From positions 372,001 through 436,000 of the forward strand of contig JBKBHA010000003.1 in the NCBI GenBank assembly GCA_046297935.1: a DNA stretch of 64,000 bases, given 5' to 3'. A program made the translations under genes and the position numbers. The notes beneath the pieces are model-generated. The model was not told the origin of the DNA. It did not search any database and saw only the letters and a program-made list of their open reading frames with translations. Position 1 is the first letter of the stretch; each line of letters starts with the position of its first letter. Of the stretch, positions 51,004 to 59,894 are shown one piece after another. Source of the stretch: CAYMZZ01 sp046297935. GTDB taxonomy: Bacteria > Bacteroidota > Bacteroidia > Chitinophagales > Chitinophagaceae.

Positions 51004-52635
51004 ATGTACGACATTCTGCAATTGAACGACATGCTCGTTCCCGAACTGCTTGATATTGCCGAGCAGCTCAACATCCCCAACGCCAAAAAACTCGACAAAC
51101 AGGCCCTGGTTTATAAGATTCTCGACAGTCAGGCGATCGAGGGATCAAAAGGCGCCCCCTCTAACGACGATAAAGGCAAGCGAAAGAAAATTGTTAAAGC
51201 CAGTACCGGTATCACCACCGAAGAAGCAGTGGTAGAAGACACTGGCGAAAGCAACAAGAACGATCGAAAACCAGTTAAGAAAGCTGGGGCTAATGTTAGA
51301 AAGGACGCAGGAAAAGCGGGCGGCCGCGTCAAGAAAAAAGCAGATGATAAAGACAGAGCTGATAACCTCTCCGATGAAGCAGCTGAAACTCTTGATCCGG
51401 TAGTAGAAGCAGCAGTGCCGGCAGAAACAATTGCCCAACAGCCCGCCCCTGTTGAATCAGCACCGCCTCCTAACAAGGTATATCCTCAACAACGCCGCGA
51501 ACAAAACTTCAACATTGAATTTGATGGCGTGATTCTTTCGGAAGGAGTCCTTGAAATGATGCCCGACGGTTATGGTTTCCTTCGCTCTTCCGACTACAAC
51601 TATCTCTCTTCACCCGACGACGTTTACGTTTCTCCTTCACAAATAAAATTATTCGGACTTAAAACCGGCGACACTGTACAGGGTTCCGTTCGGCCACCCA
51701 AAGAAGGTGAAAAATATTTCGCCCTTTTGAAGGTTGATGCCATCAACGGCAAAAGCCCCGAGGAAGTACGCGACCGAGTGCCATTCGACTATCTGACTCC
51801 GCTCTTCCCATTCGAAAAGCTCAACCTTTTCACCACCCCGGGTGATTATTCAACGCGGATCATGGACCTTTTTACACCTATTGGTAAAGGACAGCGCGGA
51901 CTGATTGTAGCCCAGCCCAAAACAGGTAAGACCATGTTGTTGAAAGCAGTGGCCAACGCCATTGCGGCCAATCATCCGGAATGTTACCTGATGGTGGTGC
52001 TGGTAGATGAACGGCCGGAGGAAGTGACCGATATGGAACGCAGCGTAAAGGCAGAGGTAATTGCATCAACCTTTGATGAACCTGCTGAAAAGCACGTAAA
52101 AGTTTCAACAATCGCTTTGCAAAAAGCCAAGCGCCTGGTAGAATGCGGACACGACGTGATCATCCTGCTCGATTCTATTACCCGTTTGGCTCGTGCCCAC
52201 AACACCGTAGCACCGGCTTCGGGCAAGGTATTGTCGGGTGGTGTAGAGGCCAACGCCATGCAAAAGCCCAAACAGTTTTTCGGCGCTGCCCGTAAAATAG
52301 AAAACGGCGGTTCGCTCACCATTATCGCCACTGCCCTGGTAGATACCGGTTCAAAAATGGATGAAGTGATTTTTGAAGAATTTAAAGGAACTGGTAATAT
52401 GGAACTGCAGCTTGATCGTCGCCTGGCCAACAAGCGCATCTACCCTGCCATTGACCTTACCGCTTCCTCTACACGCCGCGATGATCTTCTGCTAGATAAA
52501 GATGTACTACAACGGATGAACCTGCTTCGGGTATACCTGACAGATATGAATACCGAAGAAGCGATGCGTGAACTCCTCAACCGGATGAGGGGCACCAAAA
52601 ACAATGAAGAGTTCCTGGCCAGCATGAACCGATAA
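51004..52635 (+). CDS. rho: transcription termination factor Rho
   Basis: 543 residues, ~120 more than E. coli Rho. The N-terminal helical domain (1-42) is followed by a Lys/Asp/Ala/Glu-rich, low-complexity insert (about 43-160), then the RNA-binding cold-shock fold with DGYGFLRSSDYNYLSSPDDV. The ATPase core has Walker A VAQPKTGKTMLLKAVA, Walker B VIILLDSITRLARAHN and the Q/R loop SGGVEANAMQKPKQFFGAAR. In Bacteroides thetaiotaomicron a comparable disordered Rho insert drives condensation; whether this shorter one does is unknown. A strong terminator follows. Confidence 0.97.
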   Translation: MYDILQLNDMLVPELLDIAEQLNIPNAKKLDKQALVYKILDSQAIEGSKGAPSNDDKGKRKKIVKASTGITTEEAVVEDTGESNKNDRKPVKKAGANVRKDAGKAGGRVKKKADDKDRADNLSDEAAETLDPVVEAAVPAETIAQQPAPVESAPPPNKVYPQQRREQNFNIEFDGVILSEGVLEMMPDGYGFLRSSDYNYLSSPDDVYVSPSQIKLFGLKTGDTVQGSVRPPKEGEKYFALLKVDAINGKSPEEVRDRVPFDYLTPLFPFEKLNLFTTPGDYSTRIMDLFTPIGKGQRGLIVAQPKTGKTMLLKAVANAIAANHPECYLMVVLVDERPEEVTDMERSVKAEVIASTFDEPAEKHVKVSTIALQKAKRLVECGHDVIILLDSITRLARAHNTVAPASGKVLSGGVEANAMQKPKQFFGAARKIENGGSLTIIATALVDTGSKMDEVIFEEFKGTGNMELQLDRRLANKRIYPAIDLTASSTRRDDLLLDKDVLQRMNLLRVYLTDMNTEEAMRELLNRMRGTKNNEEFLASMNR

Positions 52636-52660
52636 TTGGCGGCCAACCAGAAAATAACAG

Positions 52661-52685
52661 AAAGCCTTCCCGCATGGAAGGCTTT
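52661..52685 (+). terminator. intrinsic terminator after rho
   Basis: AAAGCCTTCC (52661-52670) pairs perfectly with GGAAGGCTTT (52676-52685); TCTTTTTAG follows. Confidence 0.85.
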
Positions 52686-52903
52686 TCTTTTTAGCAGGTG
52701 ATTGCCAATTGCGCTTCGCCCGGATTCTCCTGCATTCGAAGAAAGGTCAAGTCTTAAAAAAAAGATTTTCAATAACTTAGTTAGTATTAACGAGCTGCCG
52801 ACGATTCACGGCCTGAGGCATCAGCTGATCCGCTTTTACACAATCTGGGTGCCGGTATTTCGTTATTGTAACAGTTACAAATCCATTATCGGACAACCTG
52901 TTT

Positions 52904-54115
52904 ATGAGAAACCTTTTTCTGCTGATTTTTCTCCTACTCGCCAGTCATTCCGCTTTTTCCCAAAAAGCGCTTACCGGACTATGGACCGGCACTACCACGA
53001 ACGATAGCGTAACTGGTCGAAAAGACGAATCCTTCGAAATTGCACTTACACAATACAGAGAAAAAGTTTACGGCTACACCCGACGTACGTTTATCGTAAA
53101 CGACACGCTCTACTATGTGTTAAAACGTGTAAAGGGCAAAGTGAACGGCAATGAGGCAGAGGTGACCGAAGACGAATACATTTCTTACAACTTTGCAGGC
53201 CGGGCGGCAAAGGGCGTAAAGACCACCTATTTCTTTCAGTTGAATCAGCAGGACAGTAGCTGGCGACTGGATGGTCGCTGGCAGACCAACGAGGTAAAGC
53301 GGCGAGGATATTCAGGAATGGGGGGGACTGTATCATTGAAAGAAAAAAACGATTTCAATAACTCCGAACTGTTTCAACAGCTCGACGAACTAAAACTGGA
53401 TAAGGATGTAGAATTCTATGCCAGGTCGAAAGCACCTGTACGAACCTCAGAGCCAGAGCAACGAACAGCAAGTTCTGGCAAAGTAAATGCCGACAGCGAA
53501 AAGCCGAAACCGAAAGAAGAAAACAAAAGCTCAGAAAAGTCGAAGGCTGAAGAAGAAAAAGAAGTGGCCAAATCGTCGAAGCAAAAAGAAAAAAACAAAG
53601 AGAAAGACGATAGCAAGGCAGCCAACAATAAAAAGCTGCAAGAGGAACAGACATTAGCTAGAGAGTCTGGACCTGAAAAGAAAAAGGAACCTGTTGTACC
53701 AATTGTTGTAAACAACAAACAAGAAGCACCGGCTGCTGCAGCGTTAGTAAAAACAACTGCCGAAAGGGTGAAAGAGCGGGTAAACCTGCCCCCACAACTG
53801 GTAAGTTTCAAATCAGACAGCCTGCAGCTGGCGCTTTACGATAATGGGGAAGTAGACGGCGATACAGTTAGTGTGCTGTTGAACGGTCAGGTGATTCTGG
53901 AAAAGCAGGGTCTTAAAACCATTGCCATCAAAAAGACGATACAGATTCCCCGGGGTCAGGATGAGTTGACGCTTGTATTGTTTGCGGAAAATTTGGGAAA
54001 ATATCCTCCCAACACGGGACTGCTGGTGGTACGGGATGGAGAAAATGTATATCAGGTTCGGTTCAGCGCTGACCTCAGCCAAAACGCTACGATCATTTTC
54101 CGACGGCAACATTGA
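52904..54115 (+). CDS. secreted protein with charged linker and C-terminal beta domain
   Basis: 403 residues with a signal peptide ending AFSQ. The N-terminal domain (about 20-165) is strand-rich: LTGLWTGTTTNDSVTGRKDE, LYYVLKRVKGKVNGNEAEVT, WRLDGRWQTNEVKR. A ~110-residue Lys/Glu/Ser linker follows (about 180-290). The C-terminal ~110 residues form a second beta domain: LYDNGEVDGDTVSVLLNGQV, LTLVLFAENLGKYPPNTGLL and VRFSADLSQNATIIFRR. The C-terminal pattern is conserved in several Bacteroidetes periplasmic proteins. The function is unknown; the linker suggests crossing or binding the cell wall. Confidence 0.8.
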   Translation: MRNLFLLIFLLLASHSAFSQKALTGLWTGTTTNDSVTGRKDESFEIALTQYREKVYGYTRRTFIVNDTLYYVLKRVKGKVNGNEAEVTEDEYISYNFAGRAAKGVKTTYFFQLNQQDSSWRLDGRWQTNEVKRRGYSGMGGTVSLKEKNDFNNSELFQQLDELKLDKDVEFYARSKAPVRTSEPEQRTASSGKVNADSEKPKPKEENKSSEKSKAEEEKEVAKSSKQKEKNKEKDDSKAANNKKLQEEQTLARESGPEKKKEPVVPIVVNNKQEAPAAAALVKTTAERVKERVNLPPQLVSFKSDSLQLALYDNGEVDGDTVSVLLNGQVILEKQGLKTIAIKKTIQIPRGQDELTLVLFAENLGKYPPNTGLLVVRDGENVYQVRFSADLSQNATIIFRRQH

Positions 54116-54151
54116 TGAAGGCATTTCTGCTTTGCTTAAATTCACTGAACT

Positions 54152-54934
54152 ATGCGCTCCCGAATTATCATATTGTTGCTTACAATAAGCTTTTCCGCCA
54201 ACGCTCAGCGGATCGATCGCAAAATGATTTATTCGCCGCAGATACAGGATAGTTTTCTTATTCAGATCCGGATACCGGCAGGCTATCAGCCCGGTAAACC
54301 CTATCACCATATTTATATGACTGATGGTTCGTTAAAGATTGGCAACTACGTACTGGGAAAAGACAGCAGTTGGCGCGCCAATGTTCCTGAGCACTGCATC
54401 ATCATTACCATTGCCCATGTCGGAAATTATACCATGAAGAGGCAACGCGATTTTCTACCCTCGGACGCTGGTGGATATTCTGATCCAAAATTTGGCCAGG
54501 CAAGGAAATTTTACCTTTTTTTGAAGAATACGGTAATTCCGATGGTCAACAAACAATACGGATCCCGAAAAAGCAGCGCCTTCATCGGTCATTCGTTCAG
54601 TGGCCTTTTTTGCGTGTACACCCTGTTTCAGGAAGACAAACTCTTCGACCGGCATTTCGCTATCAGCCCAAGCATCTGGGCCAACAAAAGCGAATTGATG
54701 CAAATAGAAGCCGGCCATGCTAAAAAGACGAAAACTTTAAATGCAAATTTGGATTTGCTGGCTGGGGGATTGGAAGTCTTCAATATGGTCTTGTCGTCAA
54801 CAAGGCAGTTTTATCAGCAAACGGTTAATCGAAAATATGCTGGTTATAAAGTGAGCTTCAATACAATCAACAACGCAAACCATTACAGCATTATCAAGCC
54901 TGGTGTAGATAGAGCGCTTGAAAATTATCGATAG
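54152..54934 (+). CDS. secreted alpha/beta-hydrolase, esterase D/Fes-like
   Basis: 260 residues with a short signal peptide ending ANAQ. The fold is that of putative esterases (PF00756): HHIYMTDGSLKIGNY, HCIIITIAHVGNY, and the nucleophile elbow SSAFIGHSFSGLFCVYTLF, with the Ser in GHSFSG. A His in NANHYSIIKPG near the C-terminus fits the triad. Homologues hydrolyse siderophore esters, feruloyl esters or acyl groups; no specific substrate is evident. The gene starts 36 bases after the previous one and may share its mRNA. Confidence 0.85.
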   Translation: MRSRIIILLLTISFSANAQRIDRKMIYSPQIQDSFLIQIRIPAGYQPGKPYHHIYMTDGSLKIGNYVLGKDSSWRANVPEHCIIITIAHVGNYTMKRQRDFLPSDAGGYSDPKFGQARKFYLFLKNTVIPMVNKQYGSRKSSAFIGHSFSGLFCVYTLFQEDKLFDRHFAISPSIWANKSELMQIEAGHAKKTKTLNANLDLLAGGLEVFNMVLSSTRQFYQQTVNRKYAGYKVSFNTINNANHYSIIKPGVDRALENYR

Positions 54935-54986
54935 TTTGCTGCCGGACTATTGCGGCATGAGCCCCCATTTGAAGACACCCATTAAA

Positions 54987-55022
54987 CAGAGAAAGCCGGA
55001 ACATAAGTTCCGGCTTTCTCTG
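54987..55022. terminator. 16-bp perfect hairpin between convergent genes
   Basis: CAGAGAAAGCCGGAAC (54987-55002) and its exact complement (55007-55022) flank a 4-base loop. It lies between the esterase and the convergent alpha/beta-hydrolase and likely stops transcripts from both sides, though T-runs are short. Confidence 0.75.
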
Positions 55023-55038
55023 ACTGTACCTCCTCAAT

Positions 55039-55944
55039 CTATTTGCTGGCAAACTTTTCAAGCTCTGTATTGAACTTCTCAAGCTCTTCCACAAACAGAC
55101 CGTGTCCACTATTTTCAAACCTGACAATGAAAGAGTTCCTGATCCCCTTATTCAGTTCTTCTGCCAGGGCAAAATCGCAAATTTTGTCTTTAACTCCATG
55201 GAATATGGCTACGGGAATATTGATTTTGCTAAGCTCCGGTCGCAGATCTGTGGTGCGCAGTGCATACAAACTCTGGGTGGTTGCGTAGGGAGACGCTTCC
55301 ATATTAATTGTGGTTAACCAGTTGGCAATACCCTGGCTAATATTTGTTTCGCTGGCCGCAAATATTTTTCCAAAGTCTTCGATCATCTGCGGACGGTTGG
55401 TGCGGCTTTGCGCAATTAATGCTTCGGCCTGAGCATCGGTTATACCAATGGCGAAGTCAGCGGTCTGAGTCCAACGAGGTGCTGCTGCGCCAAACAAAGC
55501 CAACTTGCTAACATGTGCCGAATTGTAACGAGTTACATATCGAATAGCGATGGCACCGCCCATTGAAAACCCGCCCAATGTCGCGTCTTTTATATTCAGT
55601 TTGTGCAATACGGTATAGATATCATCGGCATACACATCGAAATTGTAGGTGCCGTATGGCTTGTCTGACTTACCAAATCCACGCAGCGTGATGCCAACTA
55701 CGCGAAAGCCCTTTTCAACGAGATACTGGTATTGGTATTCATACATGGCATCGCTCAGCGGCCAGCCATGTATAAGTACAATGGTCTTGCCATTTCCCTG
55801 ATCGGTTACATGCAGGCGGACATTCTTTTCTACTTCAATAAATTCTTCGCGACCGGCAGACGCGGGTGTGCGATCAACCTGAGCCATTACCTGGGTAGCG
55901 GCCATTGCGGTTAAAAGTGCGGCGGTTGAGACTGATTTTTTCAT
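55039..55944 (-). CDS. secreted alpha/beta-hydrolase
   Basis: 301 residues with a signal peptide ending VMAQ. The alpha/beta-hydrolase core is complete: IVLIHGWPLSDAMYEYQYQY (oxyanion HGWP), GFGKSDKPYGTYNFDVYADD, nucleophile elbow TLGGFSMGGAIAIRYV, Asp in FHGVKDKICD and His in NSGHGLFVE. It resembles the non-heme chloroperoxidase/esterase group; most such proteins are esterases. The AraC gene upstream (56144-57001) is on the same strand, 199 bases away, and could regulate it. Confidence 0.9.
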   Translation of the reverse strand: MKKSVSTAALLTAMAATQVMAQVDRTPASAGREEFIEVEKNVRLHVTDQGNGKTIVLIHGWPLSDAMYEYQYQYLVEKGFRVVGITLRGFGKSDKPYGTYNFDVYADDIYTVLHKLNIKDATLGGFSMGGAIAIRYVTRYNSAHVSKLALFGAAAPRWTQTADFAIGITDAQAEALIAQSRTNRPQMIEDFGKIFAASETNISQGIANWLTTINMEASPYATTQSLYALRTTDLRPELSKINIPVAIFHGVKDKICDFALAEELNKGIRNSFIVRFENSGHGLFVEELEKFNTELEKFASK

Positions 55945-56143
55945 TGTCGTTGTTTAAAAAAGTGTTTTTGTTTGTGATTGACAATGCAAAAATGCGACTC
56001 AAACAGCCCTGAATAAATAGCTATAGTTCCTCGTAAATTGTACTTTTTTCCCTGTTGTTCAGTTTATTCAGAAAGTTTGGGGGCCCGATAAGCGCTTTGT
56101 GGCACTTTCTCTGATCGGCAGATAGGCTCGCTGAAGTGGGACA

Positions 56144-57001
56144 CTAGTAGTCACTTGTGCGGATTTTTTTTCGAAAAGCCACCGGACTGGCCCCGATTTT
56201 ATTGGTAAACAGCCTGTTGAAGTAAGCAGGATCGTCGTAACCCAGCTCATAGGCAATCTCCTTTGAGCTGAGTTCCGTGTAAACAATCAGTCGTTTTGCC
56301 TCAAGCAATATGCGCTCTTTTATAATATCATTGGGCTGACGAATTCCATATCGTTTAAAGCGATGAGTAATGGTCTTAGGAGCCACATGCAGCAGTTCGG
56401 CATAATCGGCCACGGCATGTTTAGTCTTATAATGCATTTCTACCAGTCGACTAAAGTGGCGAAAAAACTCCACGTCGTCCTTTTGTGAGCTTAGTTCTTT
56501 TCCGAACTGCTGCTTTTTCCAGGATCGAGCCGCGCGAAGCAATATCTGCTTCAAACAAGTGCGAATCATTTCCTCCTGCGAAGAATCCTGAAGTTCGAAC
56601 TCCTCAACGATCTGCTCAAACAAGCCATGAATCAATTCACCCTCCACTTTCGACAACACAACTATTTGCAGGTTATAAATATTGTTAAACAGCAGCCCAT
56701 CGCAAGCCACTTCATCATCATGGATCATGATGCAGTAAAAATCGCGATTGTAATATAGAAGATAGCTTTCCCCAGTTCCTAATTTGTCAACAGAAAAATG
56801 CTGGTTGATATTGATAAAAAAAAGGCTGTCATGCGTGGTTTTGAACGTCTGGAAATCGATAGTCACAACCGAACCTTTCGGCACAAGCAATATTTTTATA
56901 AATGGCTTATAAATACTGCTTTCTGCGAGGTTCGACCTATTGCGTTCTGTAACTATTACAAGCCCAAGCTTTTTATAATTCAGTTCAAACAATTTCTCCA
57001 T
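56144..57001 (-). CDS. AraC-family transcriptional regulator
   Basis: 285 residues. The N-terminal ~175 residues are a beta-rich sensor domain (VPKGSVVTIDFQTFKTTHDS, YLLYYNRDFYCIMIHDDEVA). The C-terminal AraC HTH pair is clear: AVADYAELLHVAPKTITHRF and IAYELGYDDPAYFNRLFTNK followed by GASPVAFRK. The gene starts 23 bases after the pterin dehydratase gene and is likely co-transcribed with it. Possible targets are the downstream alpha/beta-hydrolase and itself. Confidence 0.92.
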   Translation of the reverse strand: MEKLFELNYKKLGLVIVTERNRSNLAESSIYKPFIKILLVPKGSVVTIDFQTFKTTHDSLFFININQHFSVDKLGTGESYLLYYNRDFYCIMIHDDEVACDGLLFNNIYNLQIVVLSKVEGELIHGLFEQIVEEFELQDSSQEEMIRTCLKQILLRAARSWKKQQFGKELSSQKDDVEFFRHFSRLVEMHYKTKHAVADYAELLHVAPKTITHRFKRYGIRQPNDIIKERILLEAKRLIVYTELSSKEIAYELGYDDPAYFNRLFTNKIGASPVAFRKKIRTSDY

Positions 57002-57024
57002 TACGGCAAATTAACCAATCAGAC

Positions 57025-57261
57025 TCACTTGCCATAAATCTTATCAATGCTGACAGACAACTTGCGGTCTTTTTCAGTTACCACGTTCCCTGCATCATGT
57101 GTGCTCAGCCAGATGTCGACCGTATTCCACACATTCTTCCATTCGGGATGATGATTGGCCTTTTCCGCCTCAATCGCCACCCGGGTCATAAAAGCAAATG
57201 CTTCGCTGAAATCAGCAAACTTGAACTGGCGGTGAAGCTGGTTGTTAGATTCTTTCCACAT
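57025..57261 (-). CDS. 4a-hydroxytetrahydrobiopterin dehydratase (PCD/DCoH)
   Basis: 78 residues, a little short for the family (~95-100), missing the first strand. The catalytic motif KANHHPEWKNVWNTVDIWLS, with the two adjacent His residues, and the later THDAGNVV and D are all present. PCD regenerates the quinonoid pterin after phenylalanine hydroxylation and is also used in molybdopterin-related steps. No phenylalanine hydroxylase is seen in the window. It precedes the AraC gene by 23 bases. Confidence 0.93.
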   Translation of the reverse strand: MWKESNNQLHRQFKFADFSEAFAFMTRVAIEAEKANHHPEWKNVWNTVDIWLSTHDAGNVVTEKDRKLSVSIDKIYGK

Positions 57262-57401
57262 GTTTTAAGATTTAGAATTAATAAGATAAGTCTTTAGGAC
57301 TCTGAAACGTTTTTAACTATCGTTGGTTCCAAAATGGATTGTACAATCGGCGACATCAGGTTGTTCAAATCAATACTTTTTACAACCTTTATTAGTCGGA
57401 T

Positions 57402-59291
57402 ATGGTCTCAAGAATCATGCAAATAAAAGGTATTGGCAGGTTTATTAACATGCAAACCGAACATTTGGAACTCGGTACCAATACACTTGTGTTTGGTCAA
57501 AATACAGCCGGCAAAAGTACGCTCACCGATATTTTCTGGTCTTTAAAAACAGGAGACCCTGCATTGATCGAAGGACGAAGAACGTTTGGATATTCGGGAC
57601 CACAGCAGGTTGAATTGCAGGGTTCTAACGGTTTCTTTTATACTTATCCCGGGGCTGCGTGGAACGAAGGAAACAGTTTGATTGAAATTTTCGACACGCA
57701 GTTTATCAATGAAAATATATTCGAAGGAAATGAAATCCATTTCGACAACCAACAAAAGCTTCACAACATCATCATCGGCGGCGAGGGAAAAAGGCTAAGT
57801 GACGATTTAATGAAATGCCACGAGCGCTTCGCTCAAATTACAAAAGAAAAAACAGATCGTACCAAATACTTCAATCGGGCATTTGAAAAGAAAATATTGA
57901 TGCCAGATTTTCAGCATCTGCCAAAATTCGACGACCCCGAGCGATTAATAAAAGAACTGCAGTCGACAATTGAGGTGGCATCGAACCAGGAAAAAATTCG
58001 GGAGACTTTTGAATCCGTTCTCAAGCTGCTTGATAATATCGTACAACAGCCTACCAAGGCAATTCTGCAGCGCACTTTAGAAACCAATGCCGATGCAGTT
58101 GTATCACATATTCAGCAAAACTGGAAAAACCCGGAACACTCGGTTCATTTTTTACAAACCGGTTTAGAACTTACTAAAGGAGATGAAAAGAGTTGCGTGT
58201 TCTGTGGCCAACAACTAAATGCCTCGGCTATTGCATTGCTTAAGACCTATTCCCAGGTGTTTTCTGAAGAATACAAGAAATTCCAGTTGCAGGTTGCTGC
58301 TACGGTCGACAGGTTCGAAAAGTTTAATCCTGTCCAGATTATTGAAAATTTAAAGGATAAGCTACAGGTTGTTGCTGTAAATCTGGATCTGTCGGCGATT
58401 GATACCAACAGGCTCACAAAAATCAAACGCTCAGCCGAAGCTGAGTTCCGTGTCAAAAAAGATGACCTTTCTTCAGTGGCGGATTTTACAGCCTTCGACG
58501 AATTGATCTCGATCTTTCAAACAATTGAAGCGCAGGTACACTCGCTGGCCAAAAAATTTATATTCAGCACCGAAGCCGATCTGGCCAGCCTTCGAAATAA
58601 AATTTTTGAAGTAGAAATGTCCAAAATCAGGCATACGGAGATATGGGACGATTTTTTCAAAAAGGAAGCGGAATTGGACGCTGAACAGGCTGCTGTAAAG
58701 CAGCAGCGTGAAATGTTGCGAGAACGGCTTGCGGGTTATAGCGAAGCGCTTTACCAAACTCATTTCAATAGCATCAATAAACTGCTTTCCGAAATGGGTG
58801 CCGACTTTCGCATATCCGAATTCAAGCCATTGAAAAAGCTGGTAGGAAAATCAGAAAGGTTATTTGAAATTGAATTCTACGATCAATACAGAATTCTGAT
58901 TAGTGAAATTGCCCCGAATCAGCCCAAGTTCAAAAACTCACTCAGTGAAAGCGACAAACGTTTACTGGCCTTCGCCTTCTTCTTTTCGCTGCTTTTGCAT
59001 GATGAAAAGCTAGAAGAGAAAATAGTATTGTTCGATGATCCTTTCTCGAGCTTTGACATGCACCGTCGCGCGAAAATAGTTGAGCTTCTGGCCAACCCAT
59101 ATCTTATTTCAGAAGAAGGCGAAAGGATAGAAAAAAAGTTCGGTCAGTTGATCGTACTAACACACGAAGCCGAGTTTTTCCAGCTTTTATCTGAGACCCT
59201 TCAATCACCCACCAGACTTGAGATTGTTGACGACGGGTTTGAAAATAAAGTCAGAAAAAGTACGCTGAAGGAATACGAACCACAGGTATAG
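57402..59291 (+). CDS. RloC/PrrC-type AAA_13 ATPase with a zinc-hook motif
   Basis: 629 residues. The ABC-type head has Walker A FGQNTAGKST (residues 31-40), the signature SLSESDKRLLAFAFFF (from about 513), Walker B with D-loop IVLFDDPFSSFD (541-552) and the H-loop VLTHEAEFF (585-593). The centre is helical and holds SCVFCGQQL (Cys 265 and 268), matching a rad50/RloC zinc hook. RloC and PrrC are anticodon nucleases; here only ~35 residues follow the H-loop, leaving no room for the nuclease domain. An ATG five codons in (MQIKGIG) is also possible. The gene is solitary. Confidence 0.85.
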   Translation: MVSRIMQIKGIGRFINMQTEHLELGTNTLVFGQNTAGKSTLTDIFWSLKTGDPALIEGRRTFGYSGPQQVELQGSNGFFYTYPGAAWNEGNSLIEIFDTQFINENIFEGNEIHFDNQQKLHNIIIGGEGKRLSDDLMKCHERFAQITKEKTDRTKYFNRAFEKKILMPDFQHLPKFDDPERLIKELQSTIEVASNQEKIRETFESVLKLLDNIVQQPTKAILQRTLETNADAVVSHIQQNWKNPEHSVHFLQTGLELTKGDEKSCVFCGQQLNASAIALLKTYSQVFSEEYKKFQLQVAATVDRFEKFNPVQIIENLKDKLQVVAVNLDLSAIDTNRLTKIKRSAEAEFRVKKDDLSSVADFTAFDELISIFQTIEAQVHSLAKKFIFSTEADLASLRNKIFEVEMSKIRHTEIWDDFFKKEAELDAEQAAVKQQREMLRERLAGYSEALYQTHFNSINKLLSEMGADFRISEFKPLKKLVGKSERLFEIEFYDQYRILISEIAPNQPKFKNSLSESDKRLLAFAFFFSLLLHDEKLEEKIVLFDDPFSSFDMHRRAKIVELLANPYLISEEGERIEKKFGQLIVLTHEAEFFQLLSETLQSPTRLEIVDDGFENKVRKSTLKEYEPQV

Positions 59292-59451
59292 CCTCAAATC
59301 TCCCCTAGCTCAGGCGGGATATTACCAGTTGGCGCTGCTTCGGGAAACAAAAATCCAGCCGCCTGATCCAATAAATCTGGCTCATAACAAATTACAACTA
59401 TTTTAAATATTGTAGTAACTTACTCCTATTCTTAACACCAAAACCAACTGT

Positions 59452-59715
59452 ATGCAGGAACTGATTATTAATCTTATCTCTGGTGCTGCTGGTGGTAATG
59501 CTATCGGCGGCTTGCTCAAGAAATTTAACATGGGTCCGATTCTCAACACAATTACCGGACTGATTGGCGGATTTGGTGGCGGCAAGCTGCTGGAAATGCT
59601 CAACAGCGGCGGCGACCTTAACAGCACTGTTTCTCAGATCATTGGTGGTGTTGGCGGTGGCGGCATCCTCACCGCGATTGTTGGATTCATCAAGAACAAA
59701 ATGATGGCCAAGTAA
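59452..59715 (+). CDS. glycine-rich small protein (87 aa)
   Basis: The sequence has alternating hydrophobic and glycine-rich segments: ISGAAGGNAIGGLLKKFNMG, then ITGLIGGFGGGKLLEML and IIGGVGGGGILTAIVGFI, ending in a basic KNKMMAK. GxxxG-type spacing suggests helix packing in or at a membrane. There is no signal peptide. I do not recognise a family. The gene has its own spacing and a terminator, so it is a genuine monocistronic gene. A role as a membrane-associated or assembly protein is a guess. Confidence 0.75.
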   Translation: MQELIINLISGAAGGNAIGGLLKKFNMGPILNTITGLIGGFGGGKLLEMLNSGGDLNSTVSQIIGGVGGGGILTAIVGFIKNKMMAK

Positions 59716-59723
59716 CTAAGAAT

Positions 59724-59746
59724 CCAGGATCCCATTGGGGTCCTGG
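59724..59746 (+). terminator. terminator after the glycine-rich gene
   Basis: CCAGGATCCC (59724-59733) pairs with GGGGTCCTGG (59737-59746), one G-T wobble, 3-base loop, followed by CTCTGTTTTCC. Confidence 0.7.
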
Positions 59747-59894
59747 CTCTGTTTTCCAATATTTACCAGAATTTTTGCGAGGTTGTTCTGAAATCTTATC
59801 CGTTGTTGCTGCAACAAAAAATGGCAATGTCTGTAGCAATTAATGCGTGATTTTCACTTGTTGCGAGGCGGGATTCTGTATCTCATCGCTTTTA

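Noticed and set aside
57402..59291. A complete RloC anticodon nuclease
   Set aside because: The C-terminus ends shortly after the H-loop, so no nuclease domain can be present; only the ATPase and hook are supported.
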